Part shown: one piece after another, positions 1-10,299 of the stretch
Position numbering within the stretch: the stretch's first letter is position 1
Layout: every line of letters begins with the position of its first letter
Assembly: GCA_036924085.1 (NCBI GenBank)
Contig: JAVGWX010000013.1
Span: 45,689,175 to 45,753,174 of the forward strand
From: Ariolimax columbianus
Lineage: Eukaryota; Mollusca; Gastropoda; Stylommatophora; Arionidae
DNA: 64,000 nt
Direction: 5' to 3'
Notes under the pieces: model-generated
What the model saw: the letters and a program-made list of their open reading frames with translations, nothing else
Told to the model about the DNA's origin: nothing
The model's database searches: none
Translations under genes and position numbers: made by a program

Positions 1-1317
1 GACACCCGCAACTGACGCAGGTTTTTGACTGTAGTTTAGCTTGTCAGCGGACTTACACTCTCCGCTTCGCCACTCGACTGTCGTCACAGGACTCGACTGT
101 GTCAGTACTGGATAAATGAAAAGAGAATGACTTGCGCGATTAATTTGACTTCAGTGAGGAAGTGTTGCGCAGTTTGTTGACCACACTCTCTCGCTGGAGT
201 CAAACTTTAACCAGTCAGGACGACAGGATATGGACTCGGGTGCAGTGGATGACTATGGCTGCTCAAGTGCCTCGTTGTGTTCTATGCGGTCCACACCGCT
301 CAGCACATTTGCTGTCGTGGTAGCCTGATGACGAGTTTCCTGCTTAGCTGGCTAGGCTCGAGCAGGGCAGGGCAAATCTAAAAAAGCTTCCACTGTTCTT
401 GGCTTCCTACTTTTTCTTTTACCACCTCTCCTGTCCCTTTTCTTTCCGTACTTTTTGTTTGGGTGTCTTACTGACAAAGATACCGAGGTAAGTGAGACGT
501 GTTGTCACCTCAAATGGTAACGATATACACACCCCTCCGGTCTAAAGGTGCCTCAAGACTGCTGTGCATTATTGATGCATGACCCAGCGATTTTGCGCTC
601 ACATGTTGTCGGGAATACAGGACGATATGCTTAGAGTTAGACTACAACTAGAATACGGCACATCATCAAATAAGTGTATCTTATTTCACATATACTAATT
701 GTAGTACGTCCTCATCTGGTGTTCCGTCTAAAAAACACTTCTCGAATTCAATCGAGTTTTGGAAGAAGATGAAATATCACAGATTATCTGAAGCTGGCGT
801 GTCAGCGGTCAGTCACGGCGCTCGAATGGAAGTTCAATGCCCGCTATTCACTGTCCATGTCTCACAGGCATGCAGCAGAGGGAATAATACCACAACACGA
901 TCCCCTTTTATCTTGGTAGTTACACTGATGCCTTGTCGGTTCTAAACGTTTGCTTGGAGCCTCCCAAACGCAAAGTTCGGCTTACCGATCTTGTTAATGC
1001 CCTCACCGTCGATACTTGTCTCTCTAGTGAGGGTACTGCCTACGCAGGATCAAGACGTTTATTAGAATTCGATTATTGTCCAGTTTCCAGCGACTGAGGG
1101 CTCGTGGACAAGTCTCCGTCTGCTTTTCTCCACTTTGGGAGGCATCGGTATATAGTTTGTTATTGTAGTCGCTACTTTTGCTCGTCCTCCCTTTTAACGA
1201 TGTTTCTCTAGTAGTAGGTTACAGTGGTTCTTCTCGTATACCGAGGTGCACGGAGAAAAGAGAACCTGGGTACTCCTGGTTACAGTGCAATGTCTTGCGT
1301 TTCTCTGGCGTTCCTCC
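1..1317. other. Unassigned intronic sequence
   Basis: No convincing gene, cysteine-rich exon or known repeat was seen on either strand. If the CRIM1-like gene continues leftwards this is intron after exon 6. Short open frames here show no recognisable motif. Confidence 0.4.
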
Positions 1318-1347
1318 CCTTCTTTTTTCATCCTCAGATCAAGGTCC

Positions 1348-2606
1348 AAAATTAGCAAACTTCAAAACCAAGCCATGAGAGTTATAACAGGAGGCATGAA
1401 GTCAACGCCAATTGTAGAACTGGAAAAGATTACAAAACTGCAATCCATGACCGACAGAAGAGACTGCAGAGCCCAGCAGCAAGCAGAGAAACTCAGAAAA
1501 CTGACAGACCATTCAATGCAGAAGAGACTAAATAATTTTGGAAATGGGAAACTAAAGCGGAGAAACTTTGCAGAAATAGCCAAAGCAAAGATGAGCGAAG
1601 ACCCTATGAACGCATTAACAACACCTAAGTCCATCCCTACTGTACGCAAACTTACCTGGAGGCAGCATATATTTCCAGAGGTGGTAGAAAATATACCAGG
1701 TATCGGAAACAAGAACAGCCAGACTGAAAAAGAAAGAAGAGACCTAACCCTGAGGTATATAACGAAAAGCTACCCAAGCATGGACTGGACCCATGCATAC
1801 ACCGACGGCTCTATAACAAACACAACACAGAACGTAGGGGCAGAGGTATTCCTGAGCCTAACAAATGGTAGAAAAACTATCAGTGACAACTGGAAAATAC
1901 TCAAGCAATTTCAGAGCGGAGGCAGAGGCACTGAGGGCTGCAGTAGAAGAAATGGTGACATGCAAAAGAAATTAAAGCCATATAGTCCTGCTTACAGATG
2001 CCCTATCCGCAGTCACAGCACTAAAAAGCCAGAAAAATACTGAACTTAATGATTTAAGAGCAGTACTCTTGTCAACTATGCCAGCAGTCCGCACCAAAAA
2101 GAGTAGTGGTACAGTGGGTTCCATCCCACTGTAACATCCAAGGCAACGAGGAGGCAGACAGACTGGCAAAAGAAGGTGCAAGACTACCACAATCAGATAC
2201 TAATGTGACATACCAAGAGTCAAAAAGGTTTATTAGAGCTAGATACATGACCAAATGGGAAACCGAACATACTGGCTACACAAAAAACGATGCCCATTAC
2301 CAGTTCAACAGAAGAGAGCAGGTCGTGGTCTTCAGACTTCGCACTGGCCACAATAGACTGAGGTACCATCTATTCAATAAATTGAAGATAGGTGGCACTG
2401 ACGAATGCAGGTGCGGTACTGGGAAAATGACCGCTGAACATCTGCTGCAAAACTGCCCGACATACGAGGATGAGAGAAAGCAGATGTGGACATCACCAGT
2501 GGCAACACTAGACAAGCTCTATGGCAGTGTCGACAGCCTCAGGATGACCGCTGCTTTAAAAAAAAATTAAGGTTGACGTCTGACAGCGTACGAAGAAGAA
2601 GAAGAA
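1348..2606 (+). pseudogene. RNase H-type non-LTR retroelement RH-A, copy A1, nested in B1
   Basis: 5' truncated at the reverse transcriptase thumb (LQNQAMRVITGGMKSTP, then LEKITKLQSM), continuing into RNase H (AYTDGS near 1800; HCNIQGNEEADRLAKEGA near 2130-2185) and a cysteine-rich tail (ECRCGTGKM...HLLQNC). It ends GCGTACGAAGAAGAAG. Two frameshifts, near 1873 and 2070, break the RNase H. Flanked by an 11-bp target-site duplication GATCAAGGTCC (1337-1347 and 2607-2617), so boundaries are exact. Related copies: A2 and A3. Confidence 0.85.
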
Positions 2607-2806
2607 GATCAAGGTCCCGTTGTTTGTTAGGCTGTGTTATCTCTGTACAGCTTTTGTCTCATATCTGTCTCGCGAGGCCAGTAACGTTCTCTCTCTCTTC
2701 CTTCTTGAGCATGCAGCTTTATAGGATGTGTTCCACGGTCATGGTAGGCTCCCCACATGTACATCTGTCAGCTGTATCAATTCTCATTTTGTTGTAAAGA
2801 TGACCC

Positions 2807-2935
2807 TTGAGTCCGTTATGCCCAGTTCTCAGTCTAAAGATGATTGCCCTTGAGTCTGCTGGGCCCAGTTCTCAGTCTAAAGATGATGACCCTTGAGTCA
2901 GTTGTGCCCAGTTCTCGGTCTGAAGATGATGATCT
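2807..2935 (-). repeat. 43-bp tandem repeat x3 inside B1
   Basis: Three tandem copies of a 43-bp unit covering the RNase H C-terminal motif FRLRTGHNRLKGH of element B1. The unit length is not a multiple of three, so the repeat destroys the frame. Confidence 0.75.
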
Positions 2936-3125
2936 GCTCTTCTCTAGTTACATCATACTAGTCTTCTTTTCGGAACTGGGGGTGTTGATCGGCCCATTTA
3001 CCCTGAATGTGGCTTTGATTATGGTCTTGGCCTCATTATAAGTCATGCTCAGGATTATTAAATCATTTCAGCGCCACGACTGGCACTGGCAGAAAACTAC
3101 GTAACTCCACGTCATATCACGGCAC

Positions 3126-3537
3126 AAGTGGGAAAAAAACAAGACAAGACATAACAAGACAAAGACACAACAAGACAAGACACAACAAGACAAGACATAA
3201 CAAGACAAAACATTATAAGACAAGACATAACAAGACAAGATAAGACATAACAAGACAAGACATAACAAGACAACACATAAGACAAGACATAACATAACAA
3301 GATAATACATAGCAAGATAAGACATACCAAGACAAGACATAACAAGACAAGACATAACAAGACAAAACATAGCCCAACAAGACAAGACATAAGACAAGAC
3401 ATAACAGGACAAGATAAGACAAGACAAGACATAACAAGACAAGACAAGACATAACAAGACAATACATAAGAAGACAAGACTAGACATGACAAGACATAAC
3501 AAGACAAGACAAGACAAGAATAAACAAGACAAAACTT
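3126..3537. repeat. AAGACAAGACATAACA-type minisatellite
   Basis: About 410 bp of degenerate short repeats built from AAGACA and TAACA pieces (10-15 bp period). Long open frames on the minus strand (Leu/Cys/Val-rich) are by-products of the repeat, not genes. Confidence 0.85.
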
Positions 3538-3673
3538 CACTTACTATATAACATTAATTACGCTGATAAAACAAAGCAAATTTTGTTCAATATGCTGCTG
3601 GCTATAAAATCGATTCGAGCATTATTTCGGTCTTTTAGAGTTAAAACCTTTAAAAATAAGTGTCTACTTGTAC

Positions 3674-3844
3674 CTGGACATACAGGACAGCACTGGCCAG
3701 GGACAGTTTCTGGATTTGGGCAGTTTACAGCACACATCTCAGACTGACAATGAGCCTGGCCTTCTTTACAAGTACATGTTGTGCAGTCGTTCTCCTGCCA
3801 AAAAGCAGAGTCGTTGTACAGATTCCCAGAATCAGATACGCATC
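3674..3844 (-). CDS. CRIM1-like exon 6: VWC domain 2
   Basis: 171 bp: two bases, 56 codons, one base. The acceptor is ATCTGTACAG/GA at 3845/3844 and the donor CCAG/GTACAA at 3674/3673. The first codon made with exon 5 is GGA, giving CRG-CVSDSGN. It encodes GCVSDSGNLYNDSAFW, then CTTCTCKEGQAHC, CAVNCPNP and GQCCPVCPG, a complete second VWC domain. VWC repeats bind BMP-type ligands in this family. It ends in phase 1, so another exon should follow to the left; none was found in bases 1-3673. Confidence 0.85.
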
Positions 3845-3904
3845 CTGTACAGATACAAGACAGGTGAATAGGCACTTTAAACTGCATACCAACTTAAGAC
3901 ATAG

Positions 3905-4075
3905 ACCAGAGAAGGAAGACTAACTTCTGGTCATGCAAAGTATACTGATCAGACATGTTAGTCAGGGTCAGGTGAAACATACTGGCCAAGACCCTCACTT
4001 CGGCTTCCTAGAAGCCCTCCCTGGAAACGGGCTGTTTTCATGGCAGCTTGGCTAACGGGGTCAGGTGAAATTTAT
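3905..4075 (+). repeat. M family, partial copy M1
   Basis: Begins GAAGGAAGACTAAC and continues through GGCCAAGACCCTCAC and the GGCTTCCTAGAAG region, matching M2 and M3 over the 5' half. It carries an extra stretch (GATCAGACATGTTAGTCAGG) that matches one unit of the large minisatellite at 31.9-33.1 kb. The 3' half and (AAC)n tail are missing. Confidence 0.6.
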
Positions 4076-4116
4076 TGATTAAGGTGGGAGCGAAGAGTAA
4101 TCAGGGTCAGGTGACC

Positions 4117-4279
4117 TGGGGAAGACGGATGTGTCGGACCGAAAGGTGCAAATATCGCAATCAAGCTGTAAACTAGCGACACAACGCATTCCGTTCTCCG
4201 GACTACATCCTGCTACTTACAGAGCCATATTCAGGGTTTGGTAGCGGGAGATTGAAAACGAACGCAGAAGAAGAATAAC
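4117..4279 (+). repeat. R family, 3' half copy R1
   Basis: GGATGTGTCGGACCGAAAGG to GAGATTGAAAACGAACGCAG followed by a short GAAGAAGAA tail. Matches the 3' half of the full R copies (R3-R8). The 5' half is absent. Confidence 0.75.
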
Positions 4280-4295
4280 AAGTATATTATAGTAG

Positions 4296-4475
4296 TAGGT
4301 AAGGTATCCACCTTGGGTGCCTGAGGTCGCCGGTTCGAATCATGATGGAGACCAGGATTTTTTCACGTGGATCTTCTGGTAATAATTCCCTTGACATGTG
4401 GGTAGTGAGATCGGACTCCCATGACTGTGTCGATATCGTTAAAAATCCCTTGGCAATTAGAAATAAAAAAGAGTA
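4296..4475 (+). repeat. tRNA-like SINE S4
   Basis: Head contains AGGTAAGGTATCCACCTTGG and a good RNA polymerase III B box, GGTTCGAATC, about 30 bp further on, followed by a tRNA-unrelated body. Only one copy in the window, so the 3' end is uncertain. It starts just after the R1 tail. Confidence 0.55.
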
Positions 4476-4768
4476 GTCTTAACAGCTGCTGCCCGGACAA
4501 AATTCACAATTCAAGTTAAAAATCTACCCACATTTTTTGCACGCTGCCCCAGGTCTAGCAAGCCTCTGGAAGTTTAAAATATCTACAGATAGTCGATATC
4601 CTTGGGCTACCTGGCCAACCAATTATAACTTTTCTGTTTGAAAACCAGGATTCCAAGTATTCCAAGTCGTACATTAGCCGCTTTCAGTCATGACTGACAA
4701 TATAATAATAAAACATTGAAGTTATAATTATCTGCTCAGTATTTTTGTTCTCTTTCATCTTTTGGCTT
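4476..4768. other. Unassigned intronic sequence
   Basis: AT-rich; nothing recognisable. Confidence 0.4.
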
Positions 4769-4769
4769 T

Positions 4770-5190
4770 ATCATTTCACTTCTCCGCATTGCAAGATCTT
4801 CCTTTCGCCAAGCTTGAGGTAGCTCTTCGGAGTACATCTCCTCTTGGATCGTTCTGCAGCTTCGTCTTCACCGGATGTAAGACTCAATGCCCGGGACCTT
4901 CATATCACGCTTACACCCACCCACTGAACCTCGGATGGGGTCGACACACTATTGTCTTGCCACCCACCAACTGTCCGTAGAGGATAGCTTTATTAATGCG
5001 ACCATCTTCCACACGACGAACATGAACAAACCATCGTAGTCTCCCATGCTTAAGGAGAGTGCACTTACTTGACAGACTGGTACGAGAGTGCACCTTTGGA
5101 TTTGTCACCCTGTCCCTCCATGTAATTACAAGAATGGATTGAAGACGCCGTACAAGGAAGATGTACATTTGTTTGGCATAGTTTGCTCAA
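4770..5190 (-). pseudogene. RTE-like retroelement C-terminal fragment RT-Q, copy Q1
   Basis: The minus-strand frame reads WRDRVTNPKVHSRT, then GRLRWFVHVRRVEDGRINK, AILYGQLVGGK and CRPHPRF. This is the C-terminal end of a widespread invertebrate non-LTR polymerase (WQD..TN.EVL, RRLRWLGHV.RM, GRP..RFKD). The frame is lost beyond about 4910, where degenerate remains of the CKRDMK part can still be read. Confidence 0.7.
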
Positions 5191-5340
5191 TTTTCGCTAC
5201 CTTATAGAAGCATGCTGACGACACTTGAATTGTAAACCATGTCCTTAGTGTTAATTGTGAGTTTATGGTTTTACAAACATGCGTTGTGAGACAAGCGAAT
5301 GAATTAGCAGCTTTTCCAATCCGACTATCTATTTCTGGGT

Positions 5341-5862
5341 ATCTTCTTCTTATTCTTCTTCGTTCATCCTCAGAACAAGATTGTGGGTTCTCTTACAAAG
5401 GACACCGTTGTTTGTAAGGCTGTTTCATCTCCATACAGCTTTTGTCTCATATCTGTCTCACGAGGCCAGTATTGTTCTCTCTTTTCCTGCGTGAGCGTGC
5501 AGATTTGCAGAATATGTTCCACTGTCATGGTATGCTCCCCACATGAGCACCTGTCATCTGCCACAATCTTCATTTTGTTGTAAAGATGACCCTTGAGTCT
5601 GTTATGCCCAGTTCTCAGTCTGAAGACGATGACTTGTTCTTCTCTGATTAAGTTATAGTAGCTGTCTTCTTTTCGGAAGTGGGGGTGTTGATCAGCCCAT
5701 TTTACCATGAAGTTGGTTTTAATTATGATCTTGGCCTCATTATATGTGATACTCAGGTCTGTTTGTGGGGATGCTCCTCCACTCTTTGCTAGTTTGCCTG
5801 CAGCTTCATTGCCGTCAATGTTGCAGTGGGATGGGATCCACTGTATGACCATATTTCCGGGT
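5341..5862 (-). pseudogene. RNase H-type retroelement RH-B, copy B2
   Basis: The longest clean RH-B reading frame in the window: VIQWIPSHCNIDGNEAAGKL (end of RNase H), a 60-residue spacer, FRLRTGHNRLKGHLYNK, then DRCSCGEHTMTVEHILQIC and the C-terminus. It is 5' truncated inside RNase H. The 3' end on the minus strand is GAGGATGAACGAAGAAG followed by a mixed GAA/TAA tail. No complete polymerase, so inactive. Confidence 0.8.
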
Positions 5863-6138
5863 ATAAAGCTGATTGTATTTAAATGTACACACAAACTAAC
5901 AGTTTATTTGTGATTTTAAACAAATAAACTAACCAAAATATAATAGATCAAACAATATGAATATAGTGCCTACACCATTACATGCTGAGATAGAAAACTT
6001 CTTGGTCCATTCAAACACCTGTGAGTGATTTATTTTTTTCAATTTAGAATTATTTAAATATTTCCAATGACGATTTATCCAGGAATGTTTAGAGAAGTTT
6101 GGTGACATCCTAAGATTCCGCCAAGTGAAGGTCAATCA
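5863..6138. other. Unassigned AT-rich sequence
   Basis: No gene or known repeat recognised. Confidence 0.4.
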
Positions 6139-6139
6139 A

Positions 6140-6455
6140 ACATCTGGACCGAACTAGATTAATATCCATAGTTACACCTGGACCGAAGTAAATCAATATT
6201 CAGTTTTTTTGCATCCGGACTAGTTCAATTTTCCATATTTACATCCGGACCCAATTAGGTCAATATTCCATATTTACATCTGAACCGAACTAGGTCAATA
6301 TTCTGTGTTTACATGAGGACCAAACTAGGTCAATATTCTGTTTTTAAATCTGCACCAAACTAGGTCACTTTTCTGTAGTTACATCTGGATAGAACTAGGT
6401 CACTTTTCCGTAGTTACATCTGGATAGAACTAGGTCACTTTTCTATAGTGGAGAA
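6140..6455 (+). repeat. 35-bp minisatellite, about 9 copies
   Basis: Units start ACATCTGGACCGAACTAGGT and run 30-37 bp, mostly 35. The left copies are more diverged than the right, and the last three are nearly identical. Confidence 0.85.
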
Positions 6456-6985
6456 GTGTAACTTCCTTTGTTTCATATTTGTTGGCAGGCGATTCGATCA
6501 CTGTTGGTAGTCCCTGGACTATACGATCGCCTATTTTTTATAGCGGTCATTCCAGATTAAATAAAAGCTTGTACAAAGAAATGTCAAAGTTATCATCCAT
6601 ACACACGCTGTTCCAAAGAATATTAATCAATTGTCTACCTAACACCATTAACAACTAGTCAATCAATCCAGCCTATTCAACTCTCGTTGGAGCACACGCC
6701 AACAACAAACAAAGTTGGTTCTTCCTGTCCGACCAGGATTGCTCGGATGATTGGGAAATATAATCTTGTTTGTAATTTAGCTATCCATATTTGACAAATT
6801 TCTCTTAGTTTATATTTTCTAAAGGTTGGAGTAGCATGTCCAATGCTCAGCCTGTCTAAAGGCAGATCTGACGAATTACAGTAGCACTTTTGTTTTTCTC
6901 TATTGGACATGGATTAGGTTGAAAATGTGATTTACCTGGATAAAATGAAAACATTAAAACCTTATATTGGCCTCATAGATCTCGG
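6456..6985. other. Unassigned intronic sequence
   Basis: No recognisable gene. A minus-strand open frame at 6677-6910 shows no domain I can name. Confidence 0.35.
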
Positions 6986-6989
6986 GACC

Positions 6990-7846
6990 CCAGCTTGCAT
7001 ATTGACTGCAGTGGTCTTTAACCAGATTTCCGAAACAGAAAATGGAAGGGGAGGGATATTCCTGAGTTTAACATACGGTAGAAAGATAATACTGTCAGTG
7101 GCAACTAGAACATTCTCAACATACGGTAGAAAGATAATACTGTCAGTGGCAACTAGAAAATTCTCAAGCAATTTCAGAGCAGAGACAGAAGTATTGAAAG
7201 CTGCAGTAGAAACAATGCTGACCGGCGAAAGCAATGAAAGCCTGATTGTCTTGTTAACAGTAGCTTTGTCCGTGGTTGCAGTATTGAAAAGCCATAAACA
7301 TACAGAACTAAATGATTTAAGATCAGTACTCTGTTAACTATGCCAGCAGTCCACACCCAAAAGAGTCGTGGTACAGTCTGTTCTATCCCACGGTAACATA
7401 CAAGGCAACGAGGAGGCAGACTGGCCAAAGAAGGTGGGAGGTTACCACAACCAGATTCTAGAGTGACCTACGAAGTCCACAAGGTTTATTAGGACCTCAT
7501 ATCTTGCCAAATGGGAAACAGAGCATAGTGGCTACACACAAAAAATATTGCTTATCACCAGTTGAACAGAAGAGAGCAGGTGGTGGTCTTCAGACTCCGC
7601 ACAGGCCACAACAGATTGAGGTACCATCTATTCAATAGACTGAGGATAGGTGCTACTGACGAATACACATGTGCTACAGGGAAAATGATCCCTGAACATC
7701 TGCTGCAAAACATACGAGGACTAGAAAAAGCACATGTGGCGATCACCAGCGCCAACACTAAGCAAATTATATGGCAGTGTCGACAGCCTCATGATGACCC
7801 TTGCTTTCTTCGAACAAATTCAAGTTGACGCCTGACAGCGTACGAA

Positions 7847-7879
<33 letters not shown>

Positions 7880-7890
7880 GAAGAAGAAAC
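6990..7890 (+). pseudogene. RNase H-type retroelement RH-A, copy A2
   Basis: Degenerate copy alignable with A3: GGIFLSLTYGRK, FSSNFRAETEVLKAAVE, LNDLRSVLC, then after frameshifts VVVFRLRTGHNRLRYHLF and the cysteine-rich end. The TDG catalytic region is lost. It ends GACAGCGTACGAAG followed by (AAT)n and GAAGAAG at 7847-7890. A 48-bp in-frame duplication lies at 7071-7166. The tail ends about 30 bp from the splice donor of CRIM1-like exon 5. Confidence 0.75.
7071..7166 (+). repeat. 48-bp in-frame tandem duplication in A2
   Basis: Two copies of a 48-bp unit coding for TYGRKIILSVATR(T/K)FS. A3 has the corresponding residues once, so the duplication arose in this copy. Confidence 0.8.
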
Positions 7891-7918
7891 TAAACTTCCC
7901 TTTGACTAAGATACCAAC

Positions 7919-8101
7919 CTCTGCAAACAGGACAACACTCGCCATCAGGAATAACCATCCAGGTACAAGATAAATTTGTACACGCCTTATGCTTGCATTT
8001 CTTAAGTCCCTCCCTGCACTCACACATCTGGCACTTATCTATCTGCCAAGTCTGACCGTTCTCAAACTCCTGATTGTTGTAAATGCATGTTAGACCACTT
8101 T
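7919..8101 (-). CDS. CRIM1-like exon 5: VWC domain 1
   Basis: 183 bp: two bases, 60 codons, one base. The acceptor is TTTCTTTCAG/AA at 8102/8101. The donor GCAGAG/GTTGGT at 7919/7918 is weak. It encodes a single von Willebrand factor C domain, from TCIYNNQEFENGQTW through CQMCECREG and CKHKACTNLSC to GECCPVCRG. The eight-cysteine pattern ending CCPVC is diagnostic. The exon is flanked closely by retroelement tails: J ends about 57 bp before it (in transcription order) and A2 begins about 30 bp after it. Confidence 0.85.
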
Positions 8102-8368
8102 CTGAAAGAAAATTAAACATGAGAAGTGAGTTAAAAAACCGTTAGCAATAACAACGACGACTTATTTTTTTTTCTTCTTTTCGCTTTTTGTCCTGCTTGT
8201 GTCTTTCAGCGTCAGGTTTTGAAGAAGTGTTTTGACTGGGTCCTAGTATGTACTTCGTACATGGGGAACTTTACTGCTTCTGTTATTTCTGCTATACATC
8301 TTTCGCGTGGTCGGCTTTTGACTTTGTATCCATTGTATCTGTATATCACTGCTTTCCGAGGGATACTA

Positions 8369-9275
8369 CGAGGGGCGCTCCGAAAGAAATACCTCATATT
8401 TTATTATGATGTCTTACGGGGCCAATATGGCAGTAAAGTTTAAACAATCCCACCAATATCCGTAGAATTTGGTTTCCGTTCGACAGGTGGCAGTGGAGGA
8501 GCAATCTGACAAAATGGCGTCTGTCATTGAAGTGCGTTATAAACAGAGGTGTGTTATTGAATTCCTCCATACGGAAAAAGTTGCACCAATTGACATTCTT
8601 CGATGCTTGCTGAACGTTTACTGAGACAAAACAGTGCATGTTAGCACAGCGGGTTGTGCCTTTCATCAATGGCGAAAGAGACGCGAAAACGAAGTTACGT
8701 TCCGGACGGCCATGCGCAGCTGTCACACCACGTAATGAAGAACGCCTCGAAAAGAACATCCGCGCACATCGCAGGATTACGACTAAGGAAACTATCTACG
8801 GAGCTCGATATCGGATTCAATGCTTCGGAAATGGTGGTGGCAACGTTTGAATATCACAAAGTTTGCGTCAGGTGGGTCCCACGAATGTTCAGACAGGAAC
8901 AGAAAGAACATCACATACAAATTTCTCATGACTACATAAACTATTACGAGTATGAAAGTGACAGTTTCCTGGATCGCATCATCACTGGTGATGAAACATG
9001 GTGCCTCCACTGCAAACCTGAGTATAAACGGCAACGATGCCGTCATATCAGCTGTGAAACAGTGGGTCACCTACACTGGCGCAGATTTTTACGAGAGCGG
9101 CATCCATGCTCTTGTTCATCGTTGGAAAAAACGTATGGCCAAGTGTGGTGACTATGTTGAAAAATAGTTTTTTGAGGGCAAGACATTGCTTTATTAAAAG
9201 CGTTATTGTGCTATTTGTATCTGTTTTGGTTTCCATGGAATAAAATAGGAGGCGCTGCTTTCAAAGCGTAACTCG
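8369..9275 (+). mobile_element. Internally deleted mariner inserted in J1
   Basis: 907 bp flanked by TA (8367-8368 and 9276-9277). The left end CGAGGGGCGCTCCGAAAG and the right end CAAAGCGTAACTCG are imperfect inverted repeats. The transposase starts at 8514 (MASVIEVRYKQRCVIEFLHT) and shows GRPCAAVTPRNEERL, then SFLDRIITGDETWCLH with the first catalytic Asp. It then jumps to NDAVISAVKQWVTYTGADFY and stops at 9165-9167. The middle third, with the other two catalytic Asp, is deleted, and there are several frameshifts. Full-length relatives are about 1.3 kb. Not autonomous. Confidence 0.85.
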
Positions 9276-9440
9276 TATCTGGTGTGTGACGTGTAACATG
9301 GCCGAACGATTTGGGTTGCTGTGTCTTGATGAGGTCTAGTACTCGTGTTGTACCTACTTTTCTCCTAATATCTTCGTTTCTGATCATTTCCATTCTTTTT
9401 ACTCCAAGAATTCTGCACACGCATTTTGCTTAGCTTCGTT

Positions 9441-9775
9441 CGTTCTCAATCTCCCGCTACCAAACCTTGAAAAGGGGCAGAATGTAGTCCAGAGAACGGA
9501 AAGAGTTGTCATAGTTTACAGCTTGACTGCGATATTTGCACCTTTTGGTCCAACACATCCAACTTCAGCAAGCATTTTTTGGGTATAGGGTTAGCATTCC
9601 CTCTTCAATCCCTTCTCCTTAGCCAGTCTGCTCTGTTGCAGTATGTTATCCAGTATCACCGCGTGGAGGTGTAGAAGGGTCTTGACATCTCTGGTTCGCT
9701 GACCTGACGCTAGCAGTCAGCTATGAGTCGCTAACTACTGCAGCTCATGCGCTGTTCAACATCTTGATCCCGGGC
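9441..9775 (-). repeat. R family, copy R2, nested in J1
   Basis: Near full-length R in reverse: CGTTCTCAATCTCCCGCTAC at the left (3' end of R) to GCTGTTCAACATCTTGATCCC at the right (5' end). A short repeat GCATTT flanks it (GCATTTTG left, GCATTTGA right), consistent with a target-site duplication inside the J1 polymerase. Confidence 0.8.
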
Positions 9776-10299
9776 AAGCATTTGATCTCTGTTGTTACGA
9801 TGTTTCTTTTATCTTTGTTTATCAATCTCCAAATCTGGCACTGATAGCACAATGTGACTAGATATATTGTGTTGTATACCTTTCTTTGTGTGTCCACTGT
9901 CCCGTGCTTACACAAAAATATCAGGGACCTTTGCCCAATGATTTGACTTGCTTTATTAAATGTGTTTTACATTTCAGTGTCGCTTTTGCCATCTGATGAG
10001 ATTATGTTACTCAGGTAAGTTTCACCTGTTTTACTGGTTGTTTTTGTATGAATATTGTTTTATTTAATTACAATTTTAAAAAAACAATTGTATTGGACAA
10101 CATTATCACAAACAACCACTTAAACTACAAATCTTAAAAACATTTCACACCTGTACCTGAGCGATAATAATATTATTCAAACAATCAATCCTAAATTTTC
10201 AGTTCCTCGTGAAGAACGTGTCTTTAACAAATACACGACAAGATGTTGACTTGCCTCTAAAATGAACAAGTTTTTAAATGATGTCTCACGCCCAACCAT

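Larger units (their letters stand above)
1318..3052 (-). pseudogene. RNase H-type retroelement RH-B, copy B1, split by A1
   Basis: On the minus strand, 3052 to 2607 encodes the C-terminal part of an RNase H-bearing non-LTR element: tether region, repeated FRLRTGH segments, then a CxC(G)...H..Q.C segment. The last bases of the element (GTTCATCCTCAG complement type) lie at 1318-1347, on the far side of the A1 insertion. It is 5' truncated at about 3052 compared with B2 and B4. The conserved FRLRTGHNRLKGHL segment is present three times out of frame. Non-functional. Confidence 0.7.
8158..10028 (-). pseudogene. Non-LTR reverse transcriptase fragment RT-J, copy J1, interrupted twice
   Basis: Read from 10028 leftwards: polymerase thumb (SDGKSD, YNTIYLVTLCYQCQIWRL, NKDKRNIVTTE), insertion R2, then RILGVKRMEMIRNEDIRRKV, LIKTQQPKSFGHVTRHTPD, the mariner insertion, then IPRKAVIYRYNGYKVKSRPR and ITEAVKFPMYEV. 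Removing the mariner and one TA restores the frame across HTPD-SIPRK. The 3' UTR contains CCTGACGCTGAAAGACACAA and ends in an A/GAA-rich tail near 8158. 5' truncated. Confidence 0.75.

Noticed and set aside
241..330. Short CVLCG-containing plus-strand frame that might be a zinc knuckle
   Set aside because: Only one cysteine pair, a stop soon after, and no neighbouring gag or polymerase sequence.
3126..3537. CRISPR-like array of short repeats
   Set aside because: Unit size and degenerate spacing are minisatellite-like, with no unique spacers; the organism is eukaryotic.
3068..3540. Three overlapping Leu/Cys/Val/Ser-rich minus-strand open frames up to 154 codons
   Set aside because: They are translations of the AAGACA-type minisatellite in all frames; no domain and no biased third positions.
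3558..3660. Extension of exon 6 through its open frame
   Set aside because: The frame stays open past CCPVCPG but the sequence there has no VWC character, and a GT donor lies right after CCAG.
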